Assembly: GCA_022573655.1 (NCBI GenBank)
Contig: JACZTO010000001.1
Coordinates: forward strand, 94,169-158,168
Reading direction: 5' to 3'
Length of the DNA stretch: 64,000 nucleotides
From: Pseudomonadota bacterium
GTDB taxonomy: Bacteria; Pseudomonadota; Gammaproteobacteria; Steroidobacterales; Woeseiaceae
This document shows positions 39,215 to 49,717 of this stretch, piece by piece; within the stretch, counting starts at the first letter, position 1, and each line of letters opens with the position of its first letter. Position numbers and translations under genes: made by a program. A model generated the notes under the pieces. The model saw nothing but the letters and a program-made list of their open reading frames with translations. It did not search any database and was not told the origin of the DNA.

Positions 39215-40174
39215 ATGCAGATCGTAACCGGCGGTGCCGGGTTCATAGGCAGTAATTTGGTCCGGGCCTTAATCGATCGTGGCTGCGACGATGTTGTCGT
39301 CGTCGATGATCTAAGCGACGGGCACAAATTCGTGAACATCGCCGATTTGCCGATCGCCGACTATCTCGACAAGGACGAATTTGTGCGGCTACTTGCGGCG
39401 AACCAGGCATTCGCGAAGGGGGTGACGCGGATTCTGCATCAAGGTGCCTGCAGCAGCACAACCGAATGGGATGGCCGTTTTATGATGGCCAATAACTACA
39501 GCTATTCGAAAACGTTGTTGCATTATTGTCTTGATCAGAATATTCCGTTTCTCTATGCGTCCTCCGCCGCAGTCTACGGTAGCTCACAAGAGTTCGTTGA
39601 AGACCCGCTGTTTGAGAATCCACTGAACGTCTACGGCTATTCGAAAATACAGTTCGATCGGTACGTACGGCGCGTCGCGGCTGATGCAGATAACCAGGTA
39701 GTCGGCCTGCGTTACTTCAACGTCTACGGACCGCGCGAGCAACATAAGGGCTCAATGGCGAGTGTCACATTTCATTTCAATCAACAGATTCTTGACGCAG
39801 GCGAGGCGCACTTGTTTGCAGGCACCGACAGCTACGCAGATGGCGAGCAATTGCGTGATTTCGTTTACGTCGACGACGTTTGTGACGTCATTCTGTGGTT
39901 TCTTGATCATCCCGGTGTGTCAGGTATTTTCAACGTTGGAACGGGCAGCGCGCAGAGCTTCAACGAGGTCGCACATGCAGTGATCAAGTGGCACGGCAGG
40001 GGCAAAATAGCGTATGTGCCGCTGCCGGAACACCTGCTGGGCGTGTATCAAAGTTACACTCAGGCGAACCTGACGTTGCTACGCAAGACAGGATGTGATG
40101 TTGAGTTTCGCGCCGTCGAAGACGGCGTCAAACATTATCTCGATCACATTGGCCAGGGCCAGCCACACCGGTAG
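39215..40174 (+). CDS. hldD: ADP-glyceromanno-heptose 6-epimerase
   Basis: MQIVTGGAGFIGSNLVRALIDRG, HQGACSSTTEWDGRFMMANNYSYSKTLLHYC, YFNVYGPREQHKGSMASV. Confidence 0.95.
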   Translation: MQIVTGGAGFIGSNLVRALIDRGCDDVVVVDDLSDGHKFVNIADLPIADYLDKDEFVRLLAANQAFAKGVTRILHQGACSSTTEWDGRFMMANNYSYSKTLLHYCLDQNIPFLYASSAAVYGSSQEFVEDPLFENPLNVYGYSKIQFDRYVRRVAADADNQVVGLRYFNVYGPREQHKGSMASVTFHFNQQILDAGEAHLFAGTDSYADGEQLRDFVYVDDVCDVILWFLDHPGVSGIFNVGTGSAQSFNEVAHAVIKWHGRGKIAYVPLPEHLLGVYQSYTQANLTLLRKTGCDVEFRAVEDGVKHYLDHIGQGQPHR

Positions 40175-40229
40175 TGGCGCAATAACGGCTGCGCCCCCTG
40201 TGCCACAAGTGAATTTGGCTGATAAGCCG

Positions 40230-41282
40230 CTAAATGTCGAAAAATGTATCGATCTTGTCGGTAACGTCGTCGATCGTGATTAGATCCATCGCTTCAGGGT
40301 GGCGCACTCGTTGGCCCCATTTGAGCTGCTCAACGGACTTGCCCAGATAGCGATGCGTCGCTTCCGGGTAGCGATTGACGGTTAATTCACGAGAGAAGAA
40401 CGGACCGGTACGGTCCGGGTTCGAAGTCGCGTACAGACCGAGCACCGGAGTGCCGACGCTGGTTGCCATGTGTGCGGGACCGGAATCAGGGCAAATAACG
40501 AGAGCCGCCGCGTCAATAAGGGCGACAAGTTCCTTGAGCGACGTTTTGCCGATCAGGTTGACCGCCGCCCCATCCGCCGCAAGTGTTTTGCCATACCTGG
40601 CCTCGAGCTCGCTGCGACCGCCGGTCAGGACAACGCGCATTCCCCTGGCGCGCAAATGTCGAATAATCGCTGCATAGTTGTCGACACTCCAGTTGCGATA
40701 ATTTCGGCTGCGATCACTGCTGCATGGGCTGATCAGCACCAATGGTTTGCCGCCAGCACAATACTGCGCGGCGAATTGCCGGGCCTGTTCGCTGAGCGGT
40801 ATATCCCAGCGAATGCTGCGTGTCTGCGCGCCGATCGCTGTTGCAAAAGACATCATTGCCTCCAGCGCGTGTTCACCTGTTGTGGCCGTAATGCGTCGAT
40901 TCGTGAATAACCACTGAAAATCACGTGCGCGCACGTAGTCGAAACCGAGGCGAACGCGTGTTCGGACGCTGCGGCACAGGAAATTCGCGCGCATTGATGC
41001 GTGCATGCAAAGCGCGACATCGAATTTGTGGCCGCTGAGTTGGGCGTGCACTTCAGTGTATGCACGGCGGCCTATGGACTTGTCGAAGATGATAAACTCG
41101 ATCTCCGGAATATCGGCCATGAGCGACGCTTCGGTCTTGCCTATAATCCACGTAATTCGCGTATCGGGCCAGTTGTCCTGCATACGCCGAACAACAGCCA
41201 ATGCATGGCAGGTATCGCCTATTGCTGAAAGTCGTATGACGCAAATACTTTCTGGCGGTGATTGAAGAATCAGATCAGGCAC
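40230..41282 (-). CDS. Glycosyltransferase family 9 (LPS heptosyltransferase-like)
   Basis: ICVIRLSAIGDTCHALAVVRRMQDNWPDTRITWIIG; VLISPCSSDRSRNYRNWSVDNYAAIIRHL; VICPDSGPAHMATSVGTPVLGLYATSNPDRTGPF. Confidence 0.9.
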   Translation of the reverse strand: MPDLILQSPPESICVIRLSAIGDTCHALAVVRRMQDNWPDTRITWIIGKTEASLMADIPEIEFIIFDKSIGRRAYTEVHAQLSGHKFDVALCMHASMRANFLCRSVRTRVRLGFDYVRARDFQWLFTNRRITATTGEHALEAMMSFATAIGAQTRSIRWDIPLSEQARQFAAQYCAGGKPLVLISPCSSDRSRNYRNWSVDNYAAIIRHLRARGMRVVLTGGRSELEARYGKTLAADGAAVNLIGKTSLKELVALIDAAALVICPDSGPAHMATSVGTPVLGLYATSNPDRTGPFFSRELTVNRYPEATHRYLGKSVEQLKWGQRVRHPEAMDLITIDDVTDKIDTFFDI

Positions 41283-41318
41283 TACAAACCGAAGAGTGAA
41301 TAGACAAGGACGGACCCT

Positions 41319-42050
41319 TTGACCGAAACCGTCGAGAATACTGAGACCGGCGCCATCCTATACGATAAGGCGATTATCAACCAGATATCTGCGCAGAGGT
41401 TTACGGCGCAGGGTTGGTTGCATGCGGAGGCCGTGACCGGGTCACTGCGTTCCAGCGGCCGGGGCAACACGATGTTCGTCGGCAACATACCGCGCCAGTT
41501 CGTGCTGCGTCATTATGTGCGTGGCGGCCTTGTCGGAAAATTCGTTCGTGACAATTACATATTCTGCGGTGAGAACCGTACCCGTTGTTTCAGAGAATGG
41601 CGATTGCTGGCCAAACTGGCTGCCAACAACATGAACGTGCCGCGACCCGCCGCGGCACAATATTGCCGCCGCGGTACTTTTTATACGGCCGATATCATTA
41701 CGGTTCGGATTCCGAATGTAATGCCACTGTCGCAGTACATTGCGCAGAATAATTGTGACGAGGCGTTCTGGCAATCCGTTGGCGCGGCAATACAAAAGTT
41801 TCACGAGGCAGGCGTATATCACGCGGACATGAATGCGTATAACCTGCAGATTGACGGCGACGGCGACTTATGGATGCTGGATTTTGACAAGGGATCGCTG
41901 AAGGAACCAGGTCGCTGGCAGCAGGAAACGCTCAGTCGACTGCATCGCTCACTTGAAAAAATACTGGGGCTGGAGCCCATGCTGCACTATCGGGCGGCAA
42001 ACTGGGAGCAATTACTCGAAGGTTATTTCGCGGCGTCCAGATCGGAATAA
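41319..42050 (+). CDS. kdkA: 3-deoxy-D-manno-octulosonic acid kinase
   Basis: RGNTMFVGNIPRQFVLRHYVRGGLVGKFVRDNYIFCGENRTRCFREWRLLAKLAANNMNVPRPAAAQ; FHEAGVYHADMNAYNLQID; LDFDKGSLKEPG. Confidence 0.92.
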   Translation: MTETVENTETGAILYDKAIINQISAQRFTAQGWLHAEAVTGSLRSSGRGNTMFVGNIPRQFVLRHYVRGGLVGKFVRDNYIFCGENRTRCFREWRLLAKLAANNMNVPRPAAAQYCRRGTFYTADIITVRIPNVMPLSQYIAQNNCDEAFWQSVGAAIQKFHEAGVYHADMNAYNLQIDGDGDLWMLDFDKGSLKEPGRWQQETLSRLHRSLEKILGLEPMLHYRAANWEQLLEGYFAASRSE

Positions 42051-42961
42051 GGATCGGCGTACCCTTCCGGCAGGCTTTTGAATTTGCGGTGAACCCAAAG
42101 GTACTGCTCCGGGCAGGTGCGTATGTGATCTTCCAGCACCTTGATATAGCGCCGGGTGTCGTCGAGTGGATCATCGCTAGGAAAGTTCTTGAGCGGGGGA
42201 AGCACCGTCATTACATAGCTGCCATCGGCCTTGCGGTACGGAAAAAACGGTATCGTGACTGCCTTGCCAAGCCGAGCAAGGGACGATGTCGCTGTTGTGT
42301 GCATGGTCGGCACGCCGAAAAAGTCGACCACGATAGAACCCTTGCGATTGTAGCTTTGGTCAGGTGCGTACCAGACAACACGACCGTTGCGCAAACTACG
42401 AATCATTTTTTTGATATCGCGTTTCTCGATTGTCGAATCAGTCGATCGCTCGCGACCGCTGCGTTGTAGTTCGGTTATGAAGTCGCTGCGGTTCTTGCGG
42501 TAAACGGCATCCAAACCCGGGGTGTGTTGCGCAATAAGACGACCGCTGATTTCGAGCGTTGTGAAGTGCGCGCTAAGCAGGATGACACCGTGGCCGTTCC
42601 GGACAGCGTTTTGCAGGTGCTCGATACCTACGATCTTGGTGATGGACTGGATATGAGCGTCACTTGCCCATCGTCCCAGGCCCATTTCGACAATGCTCAT
42701 GCCGAGCGCCTTGAAATGTTCGTAGGTCAAGTCGTCGTGCTCAGCAGATGTCCGGTCTGGAAAACACAGCTCGACATTGCGGCGTACGATGGCCCTTCGG
42801 GTCCCGCCGAAACGAAACGCGAGTCGTCCGAACGCGCGGCCGATGGCAAGCACCGCACGGTGTGGTAGCAGGCAAATCAGGCGCAACAAGCCCATGGCCA
42901 GCCAAATGGGCCAGTATTGTGGAGTCCAGTATCTGAAAAGCGGTTTTCGCGTCGCAGCCAT
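42023..42961 (-). CDS. Lipid A biosynthesis acyltransferase (LpxL/HtrB family)
   Basis: GVILLSAHFTTLEISGRLIAQHTPGLDAVYRKNRSDFI; VVWYAPDQSYNRKGSIVVDFFGVPTMHTTATSSLARLGKAVTIPFFPYR; PEQYLWVHRKFKSLPEG. Confidence 0.93.
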   Translation of the reverse strand: MAATRKPLFRYWTPQYWPIWLAMGLLRLICLLPHRAVLAIGRAFGRLAFRFGGTRRAIVRRNVELCFPDRTSAEHDDLTYEHFKALGMSIVEMGLGRWASDAHIQSITKIVGIEHLQNAVRNGHGVILLSAHFTTLEISGRLIAQHTPGLDAVYRKNRSDFITELQRSGRERSTDSTIEKRDIKKMIRSLRNGRVVWYAPDQSYNRKGSIVVDFFGVPTMHTTATSSLARLGKAVTIPFFPYRKADGSYVMTVLPPLKNFPSDDPLDDTRRYIKVLEDHIRTCPEQYLWVHRKFKSLPEGYADPYSDLDAAK

Positions 42962-42973
42962 AGCGACCGCAGT

Positions 42974-44224
42974 CTACTCGGACATACCGTCCACGTAACC
43001 ACCTTCGTTGGATATCCGCGCGGCGTCGATTTGCATGTCGTCGACAACAGCGCGGTCGGTTTGAATGCCCACATGGAAAGTGGCAAAGCCGGGCATGACT
43101 ACCTGATTACGTGCCATGCCGATAATGCGTCCTGCGTAGGGAGATCGCAGCTCTGTGCGTGCGTTGTTCATTGGGTCTGTGATGGTGCCGAGTAGATCAC
43201 CTTTCCTGACGGTACTGCCGAGACTCACGTGCGCAAGGAGTATGCCGCCGTTGTCGGCACGTACCCAGGAGGAACGGTAATAGACGGGCTCCGGATCTCC
43301 CCATAGTCGCCTTTTCTTGACCATGCCGAGCGTCGTCAGGAGGATCTTGATTCCTTTGACACCGTGTTTGACCTCGGCAAGTTCGAGCTGTGATGGACCG
43401 CCGGCTTCGACTGTGACCGTTGGAATTCCGGCCATCGTTGCCGCGTGGCGGAGCGTGCCCGCGGCCGGCTTATTGTGCAGCACAACCATGGAACCGAAAC
43501 CGAGGGTAAGTGTCACGACATCCGGATTACGCAAATCCGCACGTATCTGCGGCAGGTTGGTGCGTTCGAACGAGCCTGTGTGCAAATCCACCAGTGCGTC
43601 GCAGTGTGTAATGATGTCGGTAAAAAAGGCATGCGCAATTCTTGCGGCCGCACTGCCATTCGGATTGCCCGGAAAATATCGGTTGAGGTCGCGCCGGTCA
43701 GGGAGGTAGCGAGAGCCGCGGCGAAAGCTTTGTACGTTGACTATGGGTACGCCAATTATCGCGCCTGATAATTTCTGTGGATCGATGTCGTGCAGAACCC
43801 TTTGCACCATTTCAATGCCATTGAGTTCATCACCGTGTATTGCTGCTGTGAGGCACAGCGTTGGCCCGGGGTGCGTTCCGTTCACGACAAGGACCGGTGT
43901 CGAGACAGGGACCCCTTCGAACAACTGGGTTGCCGACCATGACAGGCGCCTGGCGGTACCCGGTGCGATGTCGGTATCCAGGAGGCGCATCGATTTGGCC
44001 TGGCCGTCCGCCGATGTTACAGCTTTGGCCAGGGGTACAGACTCATCCAGCGGCGTTACAGAATCGATCAATTGTTCGGCGGCCGCAGGGGCTTCGCTGT
44101 TATCTGTGGGCTCGATCGCAGTATTGCCAGCGAGGGTCACTGAGCATGTCAGCAGCGCGGCAATTGCGGCGAAGTATTGGCAAATGCTGTCGCAAGTGTG
44201 AGATTGTCGGTGTAAGGCGTTCAT
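42974..44224 (-). CDS. Succinylglutamate desuccinylase/aspartoacylase family protein
   Basis: GPTLCLTAAIHGDELNGIEMVQRVLHDID (HxxE), RDLNRYFPGNPNGSAAARIAHAFF, CDALVDLHTGSFERTNLPQIRADL. Confidence 0.9.
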   Translation of the reverse strand: MNALHRQSHTCDSICQYFAAIAALLTCSVTLAGNTAIEPTDNSEAPAAAEQLIDSVTPLDESVPLAKAVTSADGQAKSMRLLDTDIAPGTARRLSWSATQLFEGVPVSTPVLVVNGTHPGPTLCLTAAIHGDELNGIEMVQRVLHDIDPQKLSGAIIGVPIVNVQSFRRGSRYLPDRRDLNRYFPGNPNGSAAARIAHAFFTDIITHCDALVDLHTGSFERTNLPQIRADLRNPDVVTLTLGFGSMVVLHNKPAAGTLRHAATMAGIPTVTVEAGGPSQLELAEVKHGVKGIKILLTTLGMVKKRRLWGDPEPVYYRSSWVRADNGGILLAHVSLGSTVRKGDLLGTITDPMNNARTELRSPYAGRIIGMARNQVVMPGFATFHVGIQTDRAVVDDMQIDAARISNEGGYVDGMSE

Positions 44225-44314
44225 ACACGGCCCAAAGTACCGGAAATAGCAGGTTTTTACTGTGACCCAATCAGGAATTTGCAGGAAATTGAATCGAAAC
44301 AAGAATCAGTCCAG

Positions 44315-46228
44315 ATGACGAGAAGACAACCCCTCTTGTTCCTTCTCTGCGCGTGTCTGCCAGCCTTTGCGGGGACAGATGAGACATTTCCACAACCGGT
44401 CGAATTGCAGCCCGATGTAGATTTCTGGATATCGATATTTACGCAATTTGCGAGCGATGACGGTGTGTTGCACGACAATCGCAATTTGGCGATTATTTAC
44501 GATCACCTGCCAATGCCAGCGCAGCTCTCGCGACGCGAGCGACAACGAAGAGTTGAGAAGCGCCGCAAAGGTTTGCAAACGACGCTACGATCGTTGGCGT
44601 CCGGAAAGCGCAGCAACCTCAGTACCGAAGAAAAGCGGGTGCTTGCGCTTTGGCCAAAAGACGTTAGTAACATAACCTTGGGAGCAGCGGTTAATCGCAT
44701 TCGCTACCAACAGGGTCTGAGCGACCGATTTCGCAGCGGTCTGCAGCGCTCCGGTCGGTGGCGCGACTATATTATTGAGCAATTCACCGCGCTTGGTGTG
44801 CCTGTTGAGTTGGCCGCGTTGCCGCATGTCGAATCGTCTTATGATCCAAATGCGCGATCCCATGTTGGTGCTTCCGGGATCTGGCAATTCACGCGCAGCA
44901 CTGGTCGACGATTCATGCGTGTTGATCACGTCGTCGATGAGCGCAACGATCCTTTCGCTGCAACACGTGCAGCGGGGCGACTGTTGGCCCACAATTATTC
45001 GATTACTGGCAACTGGCCGATGGCTATTACGGCGTACAACCATGGACTTGCCGGAGTCCGTCGAGCAATGCGTAAGTACGGCGATACGGCTTACGTTGAT
45101 ATTCTGCGAAAACACAAGAGTCGGACTTTCGGTTTTGCATCCCGAAATTTTTATGTCGCATTTGTGGCCGCAAAGGAAATCGATCAGAATGTGGAGAAAT
45201 ACTTTCCGGGTCTTACGCCTGAGCAACCAACAAATTACTCAGTTGCGAATCTGCCCTATTATGTTTCCGTATCTGGATTGACAACGTCGCTCGGCGTTGC
45301 GCCGGCGACACTGGCAAAACATAATCCCGCGTTGCAGGCCACGGTATGGCAGGGCAGCAAATATTTGCCCAAGGGTTACGAACTACGTTTTCCGACAGAG
45401 TCTACGCGCCAGCCGCTAGCGGCAATACTGGCGGCGCTGCCGAAAGACGCTGTCTTCAATAAGCAAATGCCTGATATGTTTCATACTGTTGCACGTGGGG
45501 ACACGCTGTCGGAAATCGCCCAAACCTACGACACCCGCGTATCGACATTGGTGGCTCTGAACTCTCTGACCAGCAGCAATCGTATTCGTGCCGGCCAGCG
45601 ATTGCGCCTACCGGCGGCAGGACCCGCTCCGGCCGCTGCCACATCGACAATACCCGCCGGGCCAGAGCCTGTGATCGTCGCGAGCAATGCGGCGGTGGTT
45701 GAGGATACTCCCGCCGAGGAGCTGACCCCTGAAGCCTTGGCGAATAATATTGCAGCGATGTTGTTAGGCAGGATTCAAACCGCATTGCTGGCTGACCCAA
45801 GCGACTACAGCGTCGCCTCAGACAAATCGATCGAGGTGCAGGAGCTGGAGACGCTTGGACATTTCGGAGACTGGCTGGAGATTAAGACGCAGAGGCTCCG
45901 GGATATCAATGGTCTCGCATTCCGGGCTCCACTTGTGGTTGGCCAGCGTCTCAAACTCGATCTTGATACTGTCGATGCGAATAAATTCGAAGAGCGGCGT
46001 ATTGCCTATCATCGTGAACAACAAGACAGCTTTTTCCGGCGACACATTATTAGCGGCGTGACCGAGCATACGATCCAGTCGGGCGAATCGATCTGGATTT
46101 TGGCGCTGCGCCGGTACAAGGTGCCGGTCTGGTTATTCCGCCAGTACAACCCGGAAATTAATCTGCACAACGTCCAGCCCGGCACAAAAGTGCAGATGCC
46201 GCTGTTGTCCAACGTGGATTTAGGGTGA
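44315..46228 (+). CDS. mltD: Membrane-bound lytic murein transglycosylase D with LysM repeats
   Basis: LAALPHVESSYDPNARSHVGASGIWQFTRSTGRRFMRVDHVVDERNDPFAATRAAGRLLAHNY; LysM-like HTVARGDTLSEIAQTYDTRVSTLVALNSL. Confidence 0.93.
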   Translation: MTRRQPLLFLLCACLPAFAGTDETFPQPVELQPDVDFWISIFTQFASDDGVLHDNRNLAIIYDHLPMPAQLSRRERQRRVEKRRKGLQTTLRSLASGKRSNLSTEEKRVLALWPKDVSNITLGAAVNRIRYQQGLSDRFRSGLQRSGRWRDYIIEQFTALGVPVELAALPHVESSYDPNARSHVGASGIWQFTRSTGRRFMRVDHVVDERNDPFAATRAAGRLLAHNYSITGNWPMAITAYNHGLAGVRRAMRKYGDTAYVDILRKHKSRTFGFASRNFYVAFVAAKEIDQNVEKYFPGLTPEQPTNYSVANLPYYVSVSGLTTSLGVAPATLAKHNPALQATVWQGSKYLPKGYELRFPTESTRQPLAAILAALPKDAVFNKQMPDMFHTVARGDTLSEIAQTYDTRVSTLVALNSLTSSNRIRAGQRLRLPAAGPAPAAATSTIPAGPEPVIVASNAAVVEDTPAEELTPEALANNIAAMLLGRIQTALLADPSDYSVASDKSIEVQELETLGHFGDWLEIKTQRLRDINGLAFRAPLVVGQRLKLDLDTVDANKFEERRIAYHREQQDSFFRRHIISGVTEHTIQSGESIWILALRRYKVPVWLFRQYNPEINLHNVQPGTKVQMPLLSNVDLG

Positions 46229-46629
46229 TGCACGGGTTTGCCGGAGCGGTTTTTTGGCGACTGATGCCGGTGGTCGTCATTACGGTTGCGGCGGGATTCT
46301 GGATTGACGTTGTGCAGGAGGGCGGGCCATATGTGCTGCGTAACCTGGTTCCGCCAATGTTGCTCGTTATCATCTCCTGGGTGACATTGCATCGCGGCGG
46401 TGGCAGATGGGCCGGTTCCGGACTGCGGATGCCCTTAGGCACTATTGGCTACGCAATTCCGGCACTGGGATTATCTTTGTATCTTCACTACGCGTATTCG
46501 GTCAATCTAAACGACATGTTTGGTGACTCCCTGTATCCGGGCCGTGTATTTCGTTATCTTCCGATCTACACGATGGTTGCTGGCAGCATCGGTTTTGCGA
46601 TTGGCTGGGTTGTAGGACGCAGTGTGTAG
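46225..46629 (+). CDS. Hypothetical 4-TM membrane protein
   Basis: Start overlaps the mltD stop (ATGA); hydrophobic segments. Confidence 0.65.
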   Translation: MMHGFAGAVFWRLMPVVVITVAAGFWIDVVQEGGPYVLRNLVPPMLLVIISWVTLHRGGGRWAGSGLRMPLGTIGYAIPALGLSLYLHYAYSVNLNDMFGDSLYPGRVFRYLPIYTMVAGSIGFAIGWVVGRSV

Positions 46630-46687
46630 TATGAAGAAGGGTATTTTTCAGTTGAGCAGCCAAGTGCTACGCTGACCCTAAAAATAT

Positions 46688-47212
46688 TTGACGATGAGTG
46701 CAATGACAATTCGACATTTACTTGCAGCAGGTCTCCTGACGATTTTTGTGTTGCCGATTCCGACCGCGCTAAAGGCTGGTGATTTTCCGGTCGCGGATAT
46801 GGTTGTTATTGAGAAGGCTGAGCGCAAGCTCCATCTGATGCGGAATGGTGAAATATTTCGCACGTTCGCGATTGCTTTGGGAATTCGTCCGGTTGGTGAC
46901 AAGAAACAGGAAGGAGATTTCAAAACGCCCGAGGGTAAGTACAATCTCGATATGCGCAATGCGAATAGTGATTTTTTTCTGTCAATACATGTATCGTATC
47001 CGAGCTCGAAAGATCGACGCGAGGCAAAAAATCTGGGAGTGGATCCAGGAGGATCCATCATGATCCATGGGCAGCCGAATCAGCCCGTACACTCGGAGAC
47101 TTACTATCGCACTCAAGACTGGACCAATGGCTGCATTGCTGTGTCCAACTCTGACATGATCGATATCTGGCTAATGACCGGCGAGAACACCCCGATCGAA
47201 ATCCGTCCCTGA
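46688..47212 (+). CDS. L,D-transpeptidase (YkuD/YafK-like)
   Basis: ADMVVIEKAERKLHLMRNGEIFRTFAIALGIRPVGDKKQEGDFKTPEGKYNLD; IMIHGQPN; DWTNGCIAVSNSDMIDIW. Confidence 0.9.
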   Translation: MTMSAMTIRHLLAAGLLTIFVLPIPTALKAGDFPVADMVVIEKAERKLHLMRNGEIFRTFAIALGIRPVGDKKQEGDFKTPEGKYNLDMRNANSDFFLSIHVSYPSSKDRREAKNLGVDPGGSIMIHGQPNQPVHSETYYRTQDWTNGCIAVSNSDMIDIWLMTGENTPIEIRP

Positions 47213-47215
47213 TCC

Positions 47216-48589
47216 ATGACAAATTCTGTGCAATGTGTTGATGCCGAGGTCTGGCCCGAGGGCAGCCTTGAGGTCCTTTCCCACTTCGAAGTCGATTTGC
47301 TAAAGAGCAGTGGTACCGGTGGTCTGTATCCATTGTTGCGGCGCTGCATGCTTGCTGTACTGAACTCGGGCAGCAGCACAGACGACACGCGAGAGGTTCT
47401 TGAGGCGTATTCCGATTTTGAAATTGGGTTCATCCAGCAGGACAGGGGGCTCAAGATTTCGCTGAAAAATGCGCCCTCGGCCGCTTTTGTGGACGGCAAA
47501 ATGATCCGGGGTACGCGCGAGTTACTGTTTGCTGTGCTGCGCGATATCGTATTTACACACAATGACATTTTCGCCAGTGGTCGCTTCGATCTGGAGTCAG
47601 CGCAAGGTGTCACTAATGCGGTGTTTCATATACTGCGTAACGCCCGGATTCTGTCCCTCCCGGCCCAGGTCAACCTGGTGGTTTGTTGGGGCGGACACGC
47701 AATCAGTCGTGTGGAGTATGACTACTCGAAGTTGGTCGGGTACGAAATGGGATTGCGTGACTTGAATGTGTGCACAGGATGCGGGCCTGGCGCAATGAAG
47801 GGACCCATGAAAGGCGCCACGATCGGTCACGCGAAACAACGCATCGGTGACGGGCGATACATTGGCATCACCGAACCCGGCATCATCGCGGCCGAGTCAC
47901 CGAATCCAATAGTGAATTCGCTGGTCATCATGCCGGATATGGAAAAACGCCTGGAAGCATTTGTCAGGATCGGCCATGGCATTATTGTTTTCCCCGGTGG
48001 AGTCGGTACGGCGGAGGAAATACTGTATTTGCTGGGAGTGCTTTTGCATCCTGAAAATCATGGCCACCCACTGCCTCTCATAATGACAGGGCCACCTGCG
48101 GCAGAATCCTTTTTCCGGCAGATCGATGAGTTCGTCAAAGCGACTCTCGGCCAGGCTGCTCAAGACCGATATAAGATCATCATCGACGATCCGAAATCTG
48201 TTGCCAGAGAAATGAAACGCAATCTTGAAGACGTGCTGGACTTTCGCAAGGCAAACGGCGATGCATTTTATTTCAACTGGCGTCTAAAGATTGATAAGGA
48301 ATTTCAATATCCATTCGTAGCGACACATGATTCGATGCAAGAGATCGAGATCAGTGAGGAACTGCCGGCGCATATCCTCGCGGCTAATCTTCGCCGCGTA
48401 TTCTCAGGTATCGTTTCCGGAAATGTCAGAGAGGATACGGCCGAACGAATCGACGAGTACGGGCCTTTCCAAATAAACGGGTCAGAACGAATTATGGGGT
48501 TGCTCGACAAGTTGCTCACTGTTTTTGTTGAGCAGGGCCGCATGAAATTATCGGGTAGGGAATACGATCCATGTTATGTGATTAAGTAA
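47216..48589 (+). CDS. ppnN: Pyrimidine/purine nucleotide 5'-monophosphate nucleosidase
   Basis: VCWGGHAISRVEYDYSKLVGYEMGLRDLNVCTGCGPGAMKGPMKGATIGHAKQR; GIIVFPGGVGTAEEILYLLGVLLHPEN (LOG-family PGGxGTxxE). Confidence 0.92.
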   Translation: MTNSVQCVDAEVWPEGSLEVLSHFEVDLLKSSGTGGLYPLLRRCMLAVLNSGSSTDDTREVLEAYSDFEIGFIQQDRGLKISLKNAPSAAFVDGKMIRGTRELLFAVLRDIVFTHNDIFASGRFDLESAQGVTNAVFHILRNARILSLPAQVNLVVCWGGHAISRVEYDYSKLVGYEMGLRDLNVCTGCGPGAMKGPMKGATIGHAKQRIGDGRYIGITEPGIIAAESPNPIVNSLVIMPDMEKRLEAFVRIGHGIIVFPGGVGTAEEILYLLGVLLHPENHGHPLPLIMTGPPAAESFFRQIDEFVKATLGQAAQDRYKIIIDDPKSVAREMKRNLEDVLDFRKANGDAFYFNWRLKIDKEFQYPFVATHDSMQEIEISEELPAHILAANLRRVFSGIVSGNVREDTAERIDEYGPFQINGSERIMGLLDKLLTVFVEQGRMKLSGREYDPCYVIK

Positions 48590-48709
48590 AAACGGAAAGT
48601 AAACAGTTGAAAAATAAAGAGAAAAGTCAATAACGCATTGTGATGCAGTTCCTGTGATTTATGGTGAATCGGAACTAGCATTTGATCATAGGATTGATTG
48701 AGCAATGCG

Positions 48710-48982
48710 ATGCCAGATAGCAAGCCCATAAGGTGGGTCGATAATTACGGCAAGGAAGCCGAGACTAAGCCAAAGGCGGATGGTTCAACGTCGGGCAGTC
48801 ATGCACCTGCTGCGAACGACGCAGACGGGTGGCAGCAGTATCGGCGCTGGATATCAAAGGCACCGACGCCACGTAGTCGTCGCTCCGGCATCGATCCTTC
48901 CCTTTATAGTTGGAAGGGTTATCGCGACTGGACTGATCAGGTCAAACGAAACTGGTCGAAAGAGCAGAACAACGACGACTAG
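48710..48982 (+). CDS. Hypothetical protein
   Basis: MPDSKPIRWVDNYGKEAETKPKADG...WKGYRDWTDQVKRNWSKEQNNDD; no family recognised. Confidence 0.55.
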   Translation: MPDSKPIRWVDNYGKEAETKPKADGSTSGSHAPAANDADGWQQYRRWISKAPTPRSRRSGIDPSLYSWKGYRDWTDQVKRNWSKEQNNDD

Positions 48983-49021
48983 GTTTCGATCTAAATATTT
49001 GCTCTAAAATGCAAGTACACT

Positions 49022-49051
49022 AAAAAAATGCCGGCACCTTGCCGGCGTTTT
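49022..49051. terminator. Bidirectional intrinsic terminator
   Basis: A7-tGCCGGC-acctt-GCCGGCg-TTTT (stem 49030-49035 / 49041-49046). Confidence 0.8.
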
Positions 49052-49219
49052 ACGTAATGACCTGATCAGTCTCAAATGGCCGGAACTGCGTCTGGTTTCA
49101 CAAGAAAAAACGCCGTGATTCGTGTTTTCTGAAGCAAGCTGTGACATGCCTCACGGAGTGCAAAAACTGACCTGCCTATAGTCGACTTAACTACCCGTAC
49201 GAACAAGTAAATCGAGAGT

Positions 49220-49411
49220 ATGACAAAGAAACATCGCAAAACTGATTCACCCTTGGGCGCGCTAAAAAGCGAATCTGCGAGACAGCGCTGGGAGCTCTTT
49301 CATCGCGCAATCGCGCATGCAAAAGAGTCGAACAATGCCTCGCTGGCCGAAGCTGATAGGCATAGAGCTGAAGCCGAGGCAGCTGCGCCGCTGCTATCCG
49401 TTGTTCGCTAG
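49220..49411 (+). CDS. Hypothetical small protein
   Basis: 63-aa ORF, lysine/glutamate-rich; no family recognised. Confidence 0.45.
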   Translation: MTKKHRKTDSPLGALKSESARQRWELFHRAIAHAKESNNASLAEADRHRAEAEAAAPLLSVVR

Positions 49412-49420
49412 GAACATTGC

Positions 49421-49672
49421 ATGGAAAGGCTGATTCAGTATCTCGATGAACTGGATGACCTGATTGGTATGATCGGTCTGGTCGCAGAGCGCATACGCAG
49501 CCTTTTTCTTGCACTACTCTCATGCCTGTCATTAGTCGCCGTTGCGGTGCCCGGTGTCTGGCTGGCGCTGGTTAACCCACCGCTCGCCCTGGCAACCTCA
49601 ACAATTCTGTTTGTGACTCTTCTGTACCGGACCGTCACCGCTCCGATGCAGACCTTGTCGCGCCCTGCCTGA
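49421..49672 (+). CDS. Hypothetical small membrane protein
   Basis: Two hydrophobic segments (LFLALLSCLSLVAVAVPGVWLALV; LALATSTILFVTLLY). Confidence 0.5.
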   Translation: MERLIQYLDELDDLIGMIGLVAERIRSLFLALLSCLSLVAVAVPGVWLALVNPPLALATSTILFVTLLYRTVTAPMQTLSRPA

Positions 49673-49717
49673 CTAGCTCCACCCATCCGACAACCCCCCT
49701 GAACCCCCCTGCGCGGA

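Noticed and set aside
40176-40195. GGCGCA-N8-TGCGCC inverted repeat between hldD and the glycosyltransferase gene
   Set aside because: Short stem, no T-tract; insufficient evidence to call a terminator or operator.
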